Source: an uncultured bacterium (lineage in GTDB: Bacteria; UBP6; UBA1177). From it: DNA of 57,992 bases. The notes beneath the pieces are model-generated. The model saw only the letters and a list, made by a program, of their open reading frames with translations, was not told the origin of the DNA and made no database searches. Of the stretch, positions 8,536 to 17,339 are shown piece after piece. Each line of letters starts with the position of its first letter. Position 1 is the first letter of the stretch. Location: the NCBI GenBank assembly GCA_905235605.1, contig CAJOMF010000012.1, positions 1 to 57,992 on the forward strand, written 5' to 3'. Made by a program: the position numbers and the translations under genes.

Positions 8536-9678
8536 ATGAAAAAATTTTTCCTGCTCGCTCTTCTGGCACTTTTTTCATTCGCTGTTTCGGCTCAGGAAGT
8601 GCAGAAAGACAATGTTTTTTACTTCTTTTATTCGTATAAGTGTCCGCACTGCCACGAGGCGCAGCCTTTTATCGAGGCGATCGAGCATGAGTACACCGAT
8701 ATAACTTTCAAAAAACTTGAAGTGTTGAAAGTGCCTGAAAACATGTCGCTTTTCAGGAAAATGACTCAAGAACTCGGTATTCAGGGCGGCGGAGTTCCGA
8801 CATTCATTTTCAACGGAAAATTCATCGTCGGTTTCCAGGCCGGGCATCACGATGCGCTCATCCGCGAAATGATAGAAATGAACAAGGCAGACGGCGAATC
8901 GTGCGGAGAGCAGTGCCAGGAGTGCAAGGAAAACGTGATCGATGTCCCCGTTCTTGGCAAAATAGATGCGCAGCTCGTCAAACTTCCGAGTTTTACTTTC
9001 ATAATCGGGCTTCTCGACGGCGTGAATCCGTGTGCGATGTGGGTCCTGATGTTCCTTCTCACCCTTCTTGTTGCCGCGAAAAACAGGAAAAAAGTCATCA
9101 TAATAGGCACGGTTTTCGTTCTTTCGTCGGGTGTCGTCTACTTTCTTTTCATGACAGCCTGGCTCAACATTTTCACGTTCATGGGGATGACGACCTACGT
9201 TACGATCGCACTCGGTGTCGTCGCGCTCATCATGGGACTTATCAACATGAAGGAGTTTTTCTTCTTCAAAAAAGGAGTCAGCCTGATGATCCCCGACAAA
9301 GTGAAACCTAAACTTTTCGAGAAAATGAGGCGTGTCATCAACAACAAAAGTATGTTTTTATCGATCCTGGGCACTATTGCGCTTGCGTTTTTCGTAAATC
9401 TTATCGAGCTCGGCTGCACTATCGGACTGCCCGCGATTTACACGAGAGTCCTTTCGATCCAGAATGTTTCGACTTTGAAAAAATATCTCTTTATGGCTCT
9501 TTACAATGTTTACTATGTTGTTCCGCTTGCAATAATCGTTCTGATTTTCGTAGTCACGATGGGCAAGCACAGATTCGAGGAAAAACACGCGAAAAAACTC
9601 AAACTCGTGAGCGGACTTCTGATGCTCACGCTCGGTCTCATTTTGATCATCAAACCTGATCTTTTAGTTTTTTCTTAA
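8536..9678 (+). CDS. Thioredoxin-CcdA/DsbD-like fusion protein
   Basis: A 380-residue membrane protein. It has a signal sequence (1-20), a periplasmic thioredoxin domain with KCPHCHEAQ at about residue 36 and GGGVPTFIF at about 85, a Cys-containing linker (CGEQCQEC, about 120-127), then a CcdA/DsbD-type transmembrane domain with about six segments. The membrane part has LDGVNPCAMW at about 160 and ELGCTIGLPAIY at about 295; these two Cys are the ones that carry electrons through the membrane in CcdA. It probably passes reducing power from the cytoplasm to its own periplasmic thioredoxin domain. The ATG at 8536 follows GGGGG; an in-frame TTG at 8524 lies within that site. Confidence 0.87.
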   Translation: MKKFFLLALLALFSFAVSAQEVQKDNVFYFFYSYKCPHCHEAQPFIEAIEHEYTDITFKKLEVLKVPENMSLFRKMTQELGIQGGGVPTFIFNGKFIVGFQAGHHDALIREMIEMNKADGESCGEQCQECKENVIDVPVLGKIDAQLVKLPSFTFIIGLLDGVNPCAMWVLMFLLTLLVAAKNRKKVIIIGTVFVLSSGVVYFLFMTAWLNIFTFMGMTTYVTIALGVVALIMGLINMKEFFFFKKGVSLMIPDKVKPKLFEKMRRVINNKSMFLSILGTIALAFFVNLIELGCTIGLPAIYTRVLSIQNVSTLKKYLFMALYNVYYVVPLAIIVLIFVVTMGKHRFEEKHAKKLKLVSGLLMLTLGLILIIKPDLLVFS

Positions 9679-9687
9679 TCGGAAATA

Positions 9688-9755
9688 CCGGTAATACCGG
9701 TTGCCGCCTTCGGGATACCGAGATCCCGAGATTCCGGGATTCCGGTAAAATTTTT
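9688..9755. terminator. Inverted repeats between convergent genes
   Basis: The 82 bases between two convergent stops hold several overlapping palindromes: ACCGGTAATACCGG, the stem CGGGAT/ATCCCG at 9711-9728, and GGGATTCCGGGATTCC. A short A/T run follows. It is placed to work as a bidirectional terminator. The repeated CCGG/ATACCG units also look like a small expanded repeat. Confidence 0.55.
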
Positions 9756-9760
9756 GGCGG

Positions 9761-12325
9761 CTAAAGAGTCGTTACTGAACAGCCGCTGGATTTTTTCTTT
9801 GCCGGCTGATCGTCGTCAAGAGTCATGTCGTCGGAATCGTCAACAGTTTCAGTGTCACCGGTATCTGTGTCTTCATCGGATGCAGTATCTGTGTCAGAAT
9901 CGGTTTCATCATGTTCGTTGAGCGGAACGCATCTTGAGTTCGAGCATTTTGCGTTTTCGTCAACGCAGTCAAGGTCTTCTTCGCACGGCATGCCGCAGAT
10001 ATTTTCCTTTTCGTTGTAGAGTTTGTGGCATTTCATACTGTAACCGTAGCCGAAGTTCCTGCACTGGCTGTCGTCTTCGCAGCCTGGCAGGCAGAGATTC
10101 ATCTTGTATCCCTGGAAATTGACTTCTGCGCATTTGTTTGTGCCGTCTTCATCATCGTTGCAATGACCGTCGTCTCTGCACATTACGAGGCAGATACCGT
10201 CAGGTATTTCGGTCAGACACATCATTGCGTTGTATTTGCAGTCTTCGGTGGTTTCGCATGGTCCCATCGGTTCAGACGGAATGTTTTTGCAGATTTTTGA
10301 TTTTTTGTCGCAGTAAGCAGATTCCTGATTGCAGTCGTCGTCGGATTTGCACTCGGGAACGCATATCCCGAGCGTATCGTCGGTGCAGGCGAATCCTTCA
10401 GAACACGGGTGCTCCTTGTTGCATTCAAGGAAGCAGTCGGTCGAAGTCTGGGAATCTTCGTAAGCCTCGGTTCCGTCAGGGCATGCGAAACGGGTGTTTT
10501 TGATTACGCAGTAACCTTCGTTGAAATTGTATTTTTTGTATTCGCCGGTAAGACATTTTACATCTTCTTCAGCATAGTCCGCATTTGCGCAGTCTGCATC
10601 TTTCGAACATTTGCTGCTGACCTTTGAGATATCGTTTTCGAAGCCTTCGTCAACTCTGCCGTCGCAGTTGTCGTCAAGGTTGTTTTTTATCTCTTCGCCG
10701 GTGTTTTCACACATATCGAGACCTACAGCCATACGTACAGCCTTAAGAAGATTGAGTCTGCCGTAGCCGAACTTTATGCTGTGACCGTTTTCATCGTAGA
10801 AACCCGTTTCAGGATTTACTTTGTCGGCGCTTTTGTGAAGGATTTCGACCGCTTCTTCAAGGGTGAGTTCCGGGTTTACCGAAAAAAGTACGCCTAAAGC
10901 ACCGGTGATCACCGGAGTTGCCGAGGAAGTTCCGCTGAACTGGTTCGTGTAGTCCTTGTCAAGGTCGCCGTAGCCGACGAGGTAGCTTGTCGCGATTCCG
11001 ATAAGAGGATTCATCGAAAGTGACGGAGCTACGATATCGATCATTGAGCCGTAGTTCGAATATCTGACCCTGGTGTCCCAAGCCGATGAAGCTCCGACCG
11101 TGATAACGCTTGGCGAAACCTGTTTGCCGTCTCTTTCGAATTCGAACTTATACTTCAGAATACCGGTATAGCTCGCGTCGACGCCGTCGTTTCCGCTTGC
11201 ATAAACGATAGCGCCGCCCTTACCGTTTCTGCCCTCTTTGATGAACTTCATGTGGCTGTCGATCTCGCCCTGTGAAGCGGGGATATCGCCGAAACCGGCC
11301 ATCGGACCGAAAGAGCAGTTGATTGCAACGATCGAGGGATCTTCAACATATTTCGTGTAAGCAGCCATAAGTTTTTTATCGCTGGAACTTTCCTGTGTTC
11401 CTATGCCGCCTTCCATGTAGGTTACAGGGTAGATCCCGCACCACGGGCAGATCCCGACAGTTCCGATCTCGTTGCCTTCAGCTGCAGCAACGCCTGCACA
11501 GTTTGTTCCGTGCGAATATCCCGATGTTCCGTACATTCCGGTGTTTTCGATCTTTCCGGGGTTTCCCGTTTCGCCCTCGTGGACCATGTTGTAACCGTCG
11601 TCGAGTTTGTTTTTGAGATCCGGATGTGCGAAATCGACACCGCTGTCCATGATCGCGACCTTTGCTGCTTCAAAATTTTCAAGCTCGCCGGCATCGATTT
11701 TTTCTGAGATAAGCTCGATCGCGTCGTCAAATTTTACATCGGCGTTCTTGAGTGTGTCGATCTCTTTGTTGTAAACATTGATGCCTTTGCCGGTGTTTTT
11801 GAGAGACCATTGATAATTATCCTTATAATATTTGTCCTCTACCGGGTATTTTACGGCTTTTTCTAGAAACTGCGCACGGCGGATAATGTTCGGGAAAGCA
11901 AATCCGTCGCCGTTTTCAACGATCTGCTGAGCGGTTTTTACGCTGTCGGATGCTCCGTCAAACTCGATGTAATCGTATCCGCTTACCAGCTCGCTGACCT
12001 TCAAATTGTATTTTTTTGCAATAAAATCAGCAGATTTGCTGCCTCTGTAAAAAATGATCGAATCTGCTACGACCATGTGTCCGTTAATAAAGTAAATCGG
12101 CAGATTTCCCTTGGAATCCTTCTGCATAACGATCATCTGGTCGCCGTGAGACCACTGGAAAACATAGTTCTCAGGCGCTTTTACGCTTACTCTGTCAAGT
12201 TTCAGAGCATAAATACCATCATTCTTTTTCACCTCGAAAAACGTTCCGTCGCTTCTGTAGACCTTTTCTGCGAACAAAGTCATGCAGAAAAGCGTCGCGA
12301 GCGTGAAAAGCATAAACTTTTTCAT
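9761..12325 (-). CDS. Secreted subtilisin-like serine protease with Cys-rich C-terminal region
   Basis: An 854-residue exported S8 protease. A signal peptide (1-19) and a propeptide-like region precede the catalytic domain. That domain has Asp in AIMDSGVDFAHPDL (about 227), His in SHGTNCAGVAAAEG (about 272) and Ser in SGTSSATPVITGALG (about 465). Downstream is a MopE-type motif DDNCDGRVDEG (about 555), then many CxxDxDC-like cysteine repeats (about 580-790). The tail is rich in Asp, Thr and Ser and ends in KKKSSGCSVTTL. Such D/T-rich tails with a terminal Cys occur on exported proteins of Myxococcota and relatives. A final Cys could be an anchoring or sorting signal, although no C-terminal membrane helix follows. 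The ATG follows TAGGAGG. Confidence 0.9.
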   Translation of the reverse strand: MKKFMLFTLATLFCMTLFAEKVYRSDGTFFEVKKNDGIYALKLDRVSVKAPENYVFQWSHGDQMIVMQKDSKGNLPIYFINGHMVVADSIIFYRGSKSADFIAKKYNLKVSELVSGYDYIEFDGASDSVKTAQQIVENGDGFAFPNIIRRAQFLEKAVKYPVEDKYYKDNYQWSLKNTGKGINVYNKEIDTLKNADVKFDDAIELISEKIDAGELENFEAAKVAIMDSGVDFAHPDLKNKLDDGYNMVHEGETGNPGKIENTGMYGTSGYSHGTNCAGVAAAEGNEIGTVGICPWCGIYPVTYMEGGIGTQESSSDKKLMAAYTKYVEDPSIVAINCSFGPMAGFGDIPASQGEIDSHMKFIKEGRNGKGGAIVYASGNDGVDASYTGILKYKFEFERDGKQVSPSVITVGASSAWDTRVRYSNYGSMIDIVAPSLSMNPLIGIATSYLVGYGDLDKDYTNQFSGTSSATPVITGALGVLFSVNPELTLEEAVEILHKSADKVNPETGFYDENGHSIKFGYGRLNLLKAVRMAVGLDMCENTGEEIKNNLDDNCDGRVDEGFENDISKVSSKCSKDADCANADYAEEDVKCLTGEYKKYNFNEGYCVIKNTRFACPDGTEAYEDSQTSTDCFLECNKEHPCSEGFACTDDTLGICVPECKSDDDCNQESAYCDKKSKICKNIPSEPMGPCETTEDCKYNAMMCLTEIPDGICLVMCRDDGHCNDDEDGTNKCAEVNFQGYKMNLCLPGCEDDSQCRNFGYGYSMKCHKLYNEKENICGMPCEEDLDCVDENAKCSNSRCVPLNEHDETDSDTDTASDEDTDTGDTETVDDSDDMTLDDDQPAKKKSSGCSVTTL

Positions 12326-12334
12326 GATTCCTCC

Positions 12335-12357
12335 TAAAAAACAGTTAAAAACACTGT
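12335..12357 (-). terminator. Possible weak terminator after the YchJ-like gene
   Basis: Read on the minus strand, ACAGT, a seven-base loop and ACTGT form a short stem followed by six T. It lies between the YchJ-like gene and the protease start. The stem is only 5 bp and AT-rich, so read-through is likely. Confidence 0.35.
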
Positions 12358-12408
12358 ATTTGCAAGCAAAAATTGAGCTGATATTTTTTGTTGAACAAAA
12401 TCAATGGC

Positions 12409-12903
12409 TTATGCGTCTCTCCCACAGCATTTTTTGTATTTTTTGCCGCTTCCGCAAGGGCACGGATCGTTTCTCCCGACTTTCGGAGTTTCGCGTCGTA
12501 CCTGCTCCGGCATGATCTGCGTTCCGTCCTCGAAGAACCACTTTCCGTCGATTTTCTTGAACATCGCATGCTCGTGATGGCACTGCATAACGCCGTCAAG
12601 CAGGGAAAACGCCTTGAAATCGACACTTCCTGTCTCGTCGTCTTTGCCGCCCGCTTCAGTTCCGGTGATTTCGAGTTTTTTCCAGTCGGTCTTTTTCGAC
12701 CATCTTTCGACAGCATCACGTGTCATGTTGCCCGTCTGGTCGGGAACGACGGTATCCATAATGAAATCTATTTCGTGAGCCGCAAAAGCCGAGTACCTTG
12801 CACGCATCAGCTCCTCAGCTGTTTCAGCAACTTTTCTGCCCTTGATCACCGGTTCGCAGCACTCTTCATAATTTTTTCCGCTTCCGCAGTAACATTCAGC
12901 CAT
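12409..12903 (-). CDS. ychJ: YchJ-family protein with two SEC-C zinc motifs
   Basis: The 164-residue protein has a SEC-C zinc motif at each end: [13 protein letters not shown] at residues 4-16 and [15 protein letters not shown] at about 146-160. The middle has the conserved YchJ (UPF0225) region with MRARYSAF at about residue 34. SEC-C motifs bind zinc and often contact the ribosome or SecB; the cellular role of YchJ is not settled. A strong ribosome binding site (TAGGAGG) precedes the ATG. It is 9 bases downstream of the lipoprotein gene and probably in the same transcript. Confidence 0.9.
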   Translation of the reverse strand: MAECYCGSGKNYEECCEPVIKGRKVAETAEELMRARYSAFAAHEIDFIMDTVVPDQTGNMTRDAVERWSKKTDWKKLEITGTEAGGKDDETGSVDFKAFSLLDGVMQCHHEHAMFKKIDGKWFFEDGTQIMPEQVRRETPKVGRNDPCPCGSGKKYKKCCGRDA

Positions 12904-12912
12904 TTTTTCCTC

Positions 12913-13446
12913 CTACTTCAAAATCCATTTTTTATCTTCCTTTGAAAACTCGAACTCCGATTTTTCAACAGTGCTTTCGGGTTTTATATACTGTTTGTCG
13001 GCGAGCGGCTTGAAAATTTCGTAAAGTTCGCCCCCGCAGACCGTTTTGACCTGATATTCCGCCATCGCGAATTTGCCTTTGTTCACGATCCCGTTGAAAC
13101 GGTCGAAAACCGTCGAGCATACTTCGACTGTGCAGCGGTTTTTCTCGCATTTGAATATTTTTTTACCCTCTTCGGTCGCTTCGAACATCGGCATTTTCTT
13201 TCCTGCCGCTTCGACAAAAACGTCATCTTTGAAAGTGAGATATTTTCCGGTCGCAATCGCTTTGTAGACCGGTTTGTAGCTCGGATCTGTCATCGCACCG
13301 AGATAGAACGAAACGCTGCGGCCCGGCATTTTTGCAAGACGCTCCTTAATCAGCGCTTCCGCCGTTTCCGGTTTGAGCGAGTTGTCTTCGCCGCATGAAA
13401 CGAGCAGAAGTAAAATAATGGAAACAAGGATCAAAACCTTTTTCAT
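12913..13446 (-). CDS. Predicted lipoprotein
   Basis: A 177-residue protein with a lipoprotein signal: MKKVLILVSIILLLLVSC, lipobox LVSC at residue 18, then an acidic Gly-Glu-Asp start. The mature part contains three more cysteines (CEKNRCTVEVC, about 106-116) and no recognised domain. It is likely anchored in a membrane and exposed to the periplasm or outside. The ATG at 13446 follows GAGG on the minus strand; a longer reading from 13512 would spoil the signal peptide. It heads the minus-strand group with ychJ. Confidence 0.7.
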   Translation of the reverse strand: MKKVLILVSIILLLLVSCGEDNSLKPETAEALIKERLAKMPGRSVSFYLGAMTDPSYKPVYKAIATGKYLTFKDDVFVEAAGKKMPMFEATEEGKKIFKCEKNRCTVEVCSTVFDRFNGIVNKGKFAMAEYQVKTVCGGELYEIFKPLADKQYIKPESTVEKSEFEFSKEDKKWILK

Positions 13447-13519
13447 AGTAAACCTCAAAAAATAGAGAACCTCAATTCCGCGAATGGTAGTTGTTTTTCT
13501 AAGAATGTCCATTTTTAGC

Positions 13520-13690
13520 CGTTTGCCGTTATCTTGAGCAACGCGAAAGATCTCTTGTCATGTTGAGACTTGCCGGAATCTCTCTCGTCATCTTGAACGA
13601 ATGTGAAAGATCTCTTAGATTCTTCGCTTCACTCAGAATGACAAACAGATTCTTCGCTTCACTCAGAATGACAAACAGATTCTTCGCTAT
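13520..13690. repeat. Dispersed repeat array with a 30-bp tandem unit
   Basis: The 305 bases before capE contain related pieces of the form TCTTGAGCAACGCGAAAGATC and TCTTGAACGAATGTGAAAGATC. A 30-base unit is present in two perfect copies (13617-13646 and 13647-13676) plus a 12-base partial copy (to 13688). The unit contains TTCGCTTCACTCAGAATGAC, a dispersed intergenic repeat that I know from many unrelated bacterial genomes. No spacers are present, so it is not a CRISPR array. It marks the left edge of the polysaccharide locus. Confidence 0.75.
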
Positions 13691-13705
13691 TTTTTTCTAT
13701 TTGTG

Positions 13706-13711
13706 TATAAT
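13706..13711 (+). promoter_or_regulatory. Promoter -10 element before capE
   Basis: TATAAT, followed by CCCGCG, lies 40 bases before the capE ATG and right after the tandem repeat. A clear -35 box is not seen. The same TATAAT-xxCGG layout occurs before both DegT genes. Confidence 0.5.
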
Positions 13712-13751
13712 CCCGCGTTTTTGGTATTTATTTTTTAGAAAGAGGTTGAAT

Positions 13752-14798
13752 ATGACTGAATTTAACGGCGCAACACTGATGATCACGGGCGGAACGGGCT
13801 CTTTCGGGAACACGGTGCTGAAACATTTCCTCACTTCCGATATCGCGCAGATACGCATTTTTTCGCGTGACGAGAAAAAGCAGGACGATATGCGTCACGA
13901 CTTGCAGGCGAAATATCCCGATCATGCAAAAAAAGTTAAGTTTTATGTCGGAGATGTCAGAGATCCGCGCTCTCTTGCCGATGCGATGCCGGGTGTCGAC
14001 TATATTTTTCATGCAGCTGCACTGAAACAGGTGCCAAGTTGCGAATTTTTCCCGATGCAGGCAGTAAAGACCAATGTCGAAGGAACCGACAACATGCTTC
14101 ATGCAGCAATAAATGCCGGTGTAAAGCGCGTCGTCTGCCTCAGTACCGACAAGGCTGCCTACCCGATCAACGCGATGGGTATCAGCAAGGCGATGATGGA
14201 ACACGTCATCTATGCAAACGCGAGAGTCGCGGCAGAACGCGGCGGAACAGTCATCTGCTGCACCCGTTACGGCAACGTAATGTGTTCGCGCGGCTCGGTA
14301 ATCCCTCTTTTCATCGACCAGATCCACGCCGGAAACCCGATAACGATAACCGATCCCAACATGACGCGTTTCCTGATGAACCTCGACGAGGCGGTAGAAC
14401 TTGTCAGATTTGCTTTCGGTCACGCTAATCCGGGCGATCTTTTCATTCAGAAAGCTGATGCATCGACTATCGGAGATCTGGCAAAAGCTGTGCAAAGACT
14501 TTTCGGTGACACCGGAACGAACATTATCGGAACGCGCCACGGCGAAAAACTTTACGAGACCCTCATGACAAGAGAGGAAAGGCTCCGTTCTGAAGATATG
14601 GGAAAATACTTCCGCGTCGCAGCCGATAACCGCGACCTCAACTACGACAAATTTTTCGTCAAAGGCGAAGTCCACACAATGGCTGACGAGGCTTACACGA
14701 GCCACAACACGAACAGGCTTGACGTTGACGGCACTGTCGAAAAGATAAAGACCGCCGACTATGTCAAAGAGGAACTTCAGGGCATCCGCCACAACTAA
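13752..14798 (+). CDS. capE: UDP-GlcNAc 4,6-dehydratase/5-epimerase (CapE/FlaA1 type)
   Basis: A 348-residue short-chain dehydrogenase/reductase that makes the 4-keto-6-deoxy intermediate from UDP-GlcNAc, the first step to UDP-L-FucNAc. The NAD(P)-binding motif GGTGSFG is at residues 13-19, and the family signature STDKAAYPINAMGISK lies near 131-146. I start at the ATG at 13752, preceded by AAGAGG. A longer reading would begin in the upstream repeat. It is followed by capF and capG in a tight operon, which fixes the pathway: CapE, CapF and CapG together convert UDP-GlcNAc to UDP-N-acetyl-L-fucosamine for a surface polysaccharide. Cytoplasmic. Confidence 0.9.
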   Translation: MTEFNGATLMITGGTGSFGNTVLKHFLTSDIAQIRIFSRDEKKQDDMRHDLQAKYPDHAKKVKFYVGDVRDPRSLADAMPGVDYIFHAAALKQVPSCEFFPMQAVKTNVEGTDNMLHAAINAGVKRVVCLSTDKAAYPINAMGISKAMMEHVIYANARVAAERGGTVICCTRYGNVMCSRGSVIPLFIDQIHAGNPITITDPNMTRFLMNLDEAVELVRFAFGHANPGDLFIQKADASTIGDLAKAVQRLFGDTGTNIIGTRHGEKLYETLMTREERLRSEDMGKYFRVAADNRDLNYDKFFVKGEVHTMADEAYTSHNTNRLDVDGTVEKIKTADYVKEELQGIRHN

Positions 14799-14808
14799 AG
14801 AGGCTTCA

Positions 14809-16050
14809 ATGAACGTGCTTATAACCGGAGCGGCTGGTTTCGTGGGGCGCAATCTTGTTGAAAATCTCAAAAATATACGCGACGGCAAAAATAGAACGAG
14901 ACCGGCTCTTTCAATCGGAGAAATTTTTGAATATGACCTCGGGAACACCTCATCAGAACTAGACGAATGGTGCTCAAAAGCCGATTTCGTCTTCAATCTT
15001 GCCGGTGTCAACAGGCCGAAAGATCCGAAAGAGTTCCGTGAAGGAAATTTCGGATTCGCTTCGACGCTTCTGGATACGCTCAAAAAACATGGAAACCCTG
15101 CTCCGGTAATGCTTTCGAGCTCTCTGCAGGCGACTTTAGCTGGGAGGTTCGGAACTTCGGAATACGGTCTCAGCAAAAAGGCCGGTGAAGAACTTTTTTT
15201 CGATTACGCCAAAGAAACAGGTGCAGAAGTTTTCGTCTACCGCTTCCCAAACCTAGTCGGAAAGTGGGTGAGACCCAACTACAACAGCGCGGTCGGGACA
15301 TTCTGCAACAACATCGCGAACGATCTTCCGATAACGGTGAATGATCCCAATGTCGTGCTTGAAATGCTTTTTATTGACGATTTGATCGACGAGATGCTTG
15401 ACGCGATGGAAGGTCATCCGCACAGATGTGACTATCCCGCTGCTGGCGAAGTCGTTGAGGGCATTGAATTTGACGGACTCACACCGCTTTGGAGCGAAAC
15501 TGGCAGATACTGCGGAGCGAAAGTCACTCACAAAGCGACTCTGGGCTATATCGTTGAGTGCCTGAACAAGTTCCACGACCAGCCGCAAACGCTTGTTATG
15601 CCCGAAATTGCGCCTGCTAGTTTCGAAAAAAAACTCTATTCGATGTACCTCAGTTATCTTCCGAAAGAAAAAGTTGCGTTTGACCTCAAAATGAACTGCG
15701 ACGAAAGAGGTTCTTTTACCGAAATAATGAAGACATTCGACCACGGACAGTTTTCGGTGAATATCAGTAAACCCGGCATAACAAAAGGGGAGCACTGGCA
15801 TAACACGAAGTGGGAGTTCTTCATCGTTGTCAGCGGTCACGGACTCATTCAGGAACGCAGGATCGGAAGCGGCGAAGTGATCGAATTCGAGGTGAGCGGC
15901 GAAAAGATCCAGGCAGTTCACATGCTTCCGGGTTACACTCACAACATCATAAATCTTTCCAAAACCGAGAATTTAGTCACGCTGATGTGGGCGAACGAGA
16001 CTTTCGACCCTGCTCATCCAGATACATTTTTTGAAAAAGTCGTGAAATAG
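14809..16050 (+). CDS. capF: CapF-type reductase with SDR and cupin domains
   Basis: A 413-residue bifunctional enzyme. The N-terminal SDR domain has GAAGFVG at residues 7-13 and YGLSKKAGEE at about 119, in the YxxxK position. The C-terminal cupin domain (about 275-413) has GEHWHNTKWEF near 328 and a second cupin strand HMLPGYTHNI near 370. CapF epimerises and reduces the CapE product to UDP-6-deoxy-L-talose-NAc. The start at 14809 follows AAAGAGG; the longer frame overlaps capE without a good site. It is 10 bases after capE and 8 before capG. Confidence 0.9.
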   Translation: MNVLITGAAGFVGRNLVENLKNIRDGKNRTRPALSIGEIFEYDLGNTSSELDEWCSKADFVFNLAGVNRPKDPKEFREGNFGFASTLLDTLKKHGNPAPVMLSSSLQATLAGRFGTSEYGLSKKAGEELFFDYAKETGAEVFVYRFPNLVGKWVRPNYNSAVGTFCNNIANDLPITVNDPNVVLEMLFIDDLIDEMLDAMEGHPHRCDYPAAGEVVEGIEFDGLTPLWSETGRYCGAKVTHKATLGYIVECLNKFHDQPQTLVMPEIAPASFEKKLYSMYLSYLPKEKVAFDLKMNCDERGSFTEIMKTFDHGQFSVNISKPGITKGEHWHNTKWEFFIVVSGHGLIQERRIGSGEVIEFEVSGEKIQAVHMLPGYTHNIINLSKTENLVTLMWANETFDPAHPDTFFEKVVK

Positions 16051-16058
16051 GAGGAAAA

Positions 16059-17222
16059 ATGGCAAACTGGAAAAACAACGGAAAACTGAAACTTCTGATA
16101 ATCGTAGGCACGAGGCCCGAGATCATCCGCCTTGCCGCGGTGATCAAAAAGTGCAGGAAGTATTTTGACACGATCCTCGCCCACACCGGTCAGAACTACG
16201 ATTACAATTTGAACGGTGTCTTTTTTCACGACCTCGAACTTGAAAATCCGGAAGTCTACATGGATGCAGTCGGCGAAAATTTAGGTCAGACAATGGGAAA
16301 CATCATCGCGAAAAGCTACGAGCTCATGGTCGAGCTTATGCCGGACGCGGTTTTGGTGCTCGGCGACACAAACAGCTGTCTTTCAGTCATCGGCGCAAAA
16401 CGGCTGCACATCCCGATTTTCCACATGGAAGCCGGCAACCGCTGCAAGGACGAATGCCTTCCCGAAGAAACGAACCGCCGCATCGTGGACATCATTTCCG
16501 ACGTGAACATGGCTTATTCTGAACATGCCCGCAGATACCTTGCCGACTGCGGTCTGCCGAAGGAACGCACTTATGTCACAGGTTCCCCGATGGCTGAAGT
16601 GCTTCACTCAAATCTTGCAAAGATCGAAGCCTCGGACATTCACGAGAAACTCGGCCTCAAAAAAGGAAAATACATCCTTCTTTCGGCTCACAGAGAGGAG
16701 AATATCGATACCGAAAAGAATTTCACGAGCCTATTTAGTGCGATAAACGCGATGGCTGAAAAATACGACATGCCGATCCTTTACAGCTGCCACCCGAGAA
16801 GCCGCAAAAGGCTTGGAGCAAGCGGATTTAAGCTTGACAAGCGCGTCATCCAGCATGCTCCGCTCGGCTTCCACGACTACAACTGTCTGCAGATGAACGC
16901 TTTCTGCGTCGTTTCCGATTCGGGAACTCTTCCCGAAGAAAGCAGCTTTTTCACATCAGTCGGACATCCGTTCCCTGCAGTCTGCATCAGGACTTCGACC
17001 GAACGCCCTGAAGCGCTTGACAAAGCGTGTTTCATCCTCTCAGGAATCGATACTCTCGGACTTTTGCAGGCAGTCGATACCGCAGTCGAAATGGTGAAAA
17101 ACGAGCAAAACGGCGGCGCTATCCCCGTTCCCGACTACACCGATGAAAACGTCTCCGACAAAGTAGTCAAAATCATCCAGAGCTACACCGGCATCGTCAA
17201 CAGAATGGTGTGGAGAAAGTAG
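16059..17222 (+). CDS. capG: Non-hydrolysing UDP-HexNAc 2-epimerase (CapG/WecB type)
   Basis: A 387-residue GT-B-fold epimerase, the last step to UDP-L-FucNAc. It carries the family motifs GTRPEIIRLA (residues 16-25), HMEAGNRC (near 127), LPEETNRRIVD (near 135) and SAHREENID (near 210). CapG/WbjD enzymes share this with WecB; the capE-capF context supports FucNAc. A good ribosome binding site (AGGAGG) precedes the ATG. It ends the capEFG operon; 118 bases follow before the AbiE promoter and genes. Confidence 0.9.
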   Translation: MANWKNNGKLKLLIIVGTRPEIIRLAAVIKKCRKYFDTILAHTGQNYDYNLNGVFFHDLELENPEVYMDAVGENLGQTMGNIIAKSYELMVELMPDAVLVLGDTNSCLSVIGAKRLHIPIFHMEAGNRCKDECLPEETNRRIVDIISDVNMAYSEHARRYLADCGLPKERTYVTGSPMAEVLHSNLAKIEASDIHEKLGLKKGKYILLSAHREENIDTEKNFTSLFSAINAMAEKYDMPILYSCHPRSRKRLGASGFKLDKRVIQHAPLGFHDYNCLQMNAFCVVSDSGTLPEESSFFTSVGHPFPAVCIRTSTERPEALDKACFILSGIDTLGLLQAVDTAVEMVKNEQNGGAIPVPDYTDENVSDKVVKIIQSYTGIVNRMVWRK

Positions 17223-17287
17223 TTTCCCCAAAAAACAACTTTCTCTCATAACACTTGTTATTTTTTTTGCCGCTTTTTATATTTTTA

Positions 17288-17316
17288 TTGACTTTATAGG
17301 TATGATATGATATAAA
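17288..17316 (+). promoter_or_regulatory. Promoter of the AbiE operon
   Basis: TTGACT (17288-17293) and TATAAA (17311-17316) are separated by 17 bases. They lie 23 bases before the abiEi start. An overlapping TATGATATGATATAA stretch could also act as an operator, since AbiEi antitoxins repress their own promoter. Confidence 0.55.
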
Positions 17317-17339
17317 ACGGTGTAAGTGGAGGTTTTTAA

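Noticed and set aside
13617-13688. Possible CRISPR array
   Set aside because: The units are directly adjacent without spacers, and no cas gene is present.
13728-15176. Minus-strand reading frame of 482 codons opposite capE and capF
   Set aside because: A shadow frame produced by codon bias of capE/capF; the plus-strand proteins are certain.
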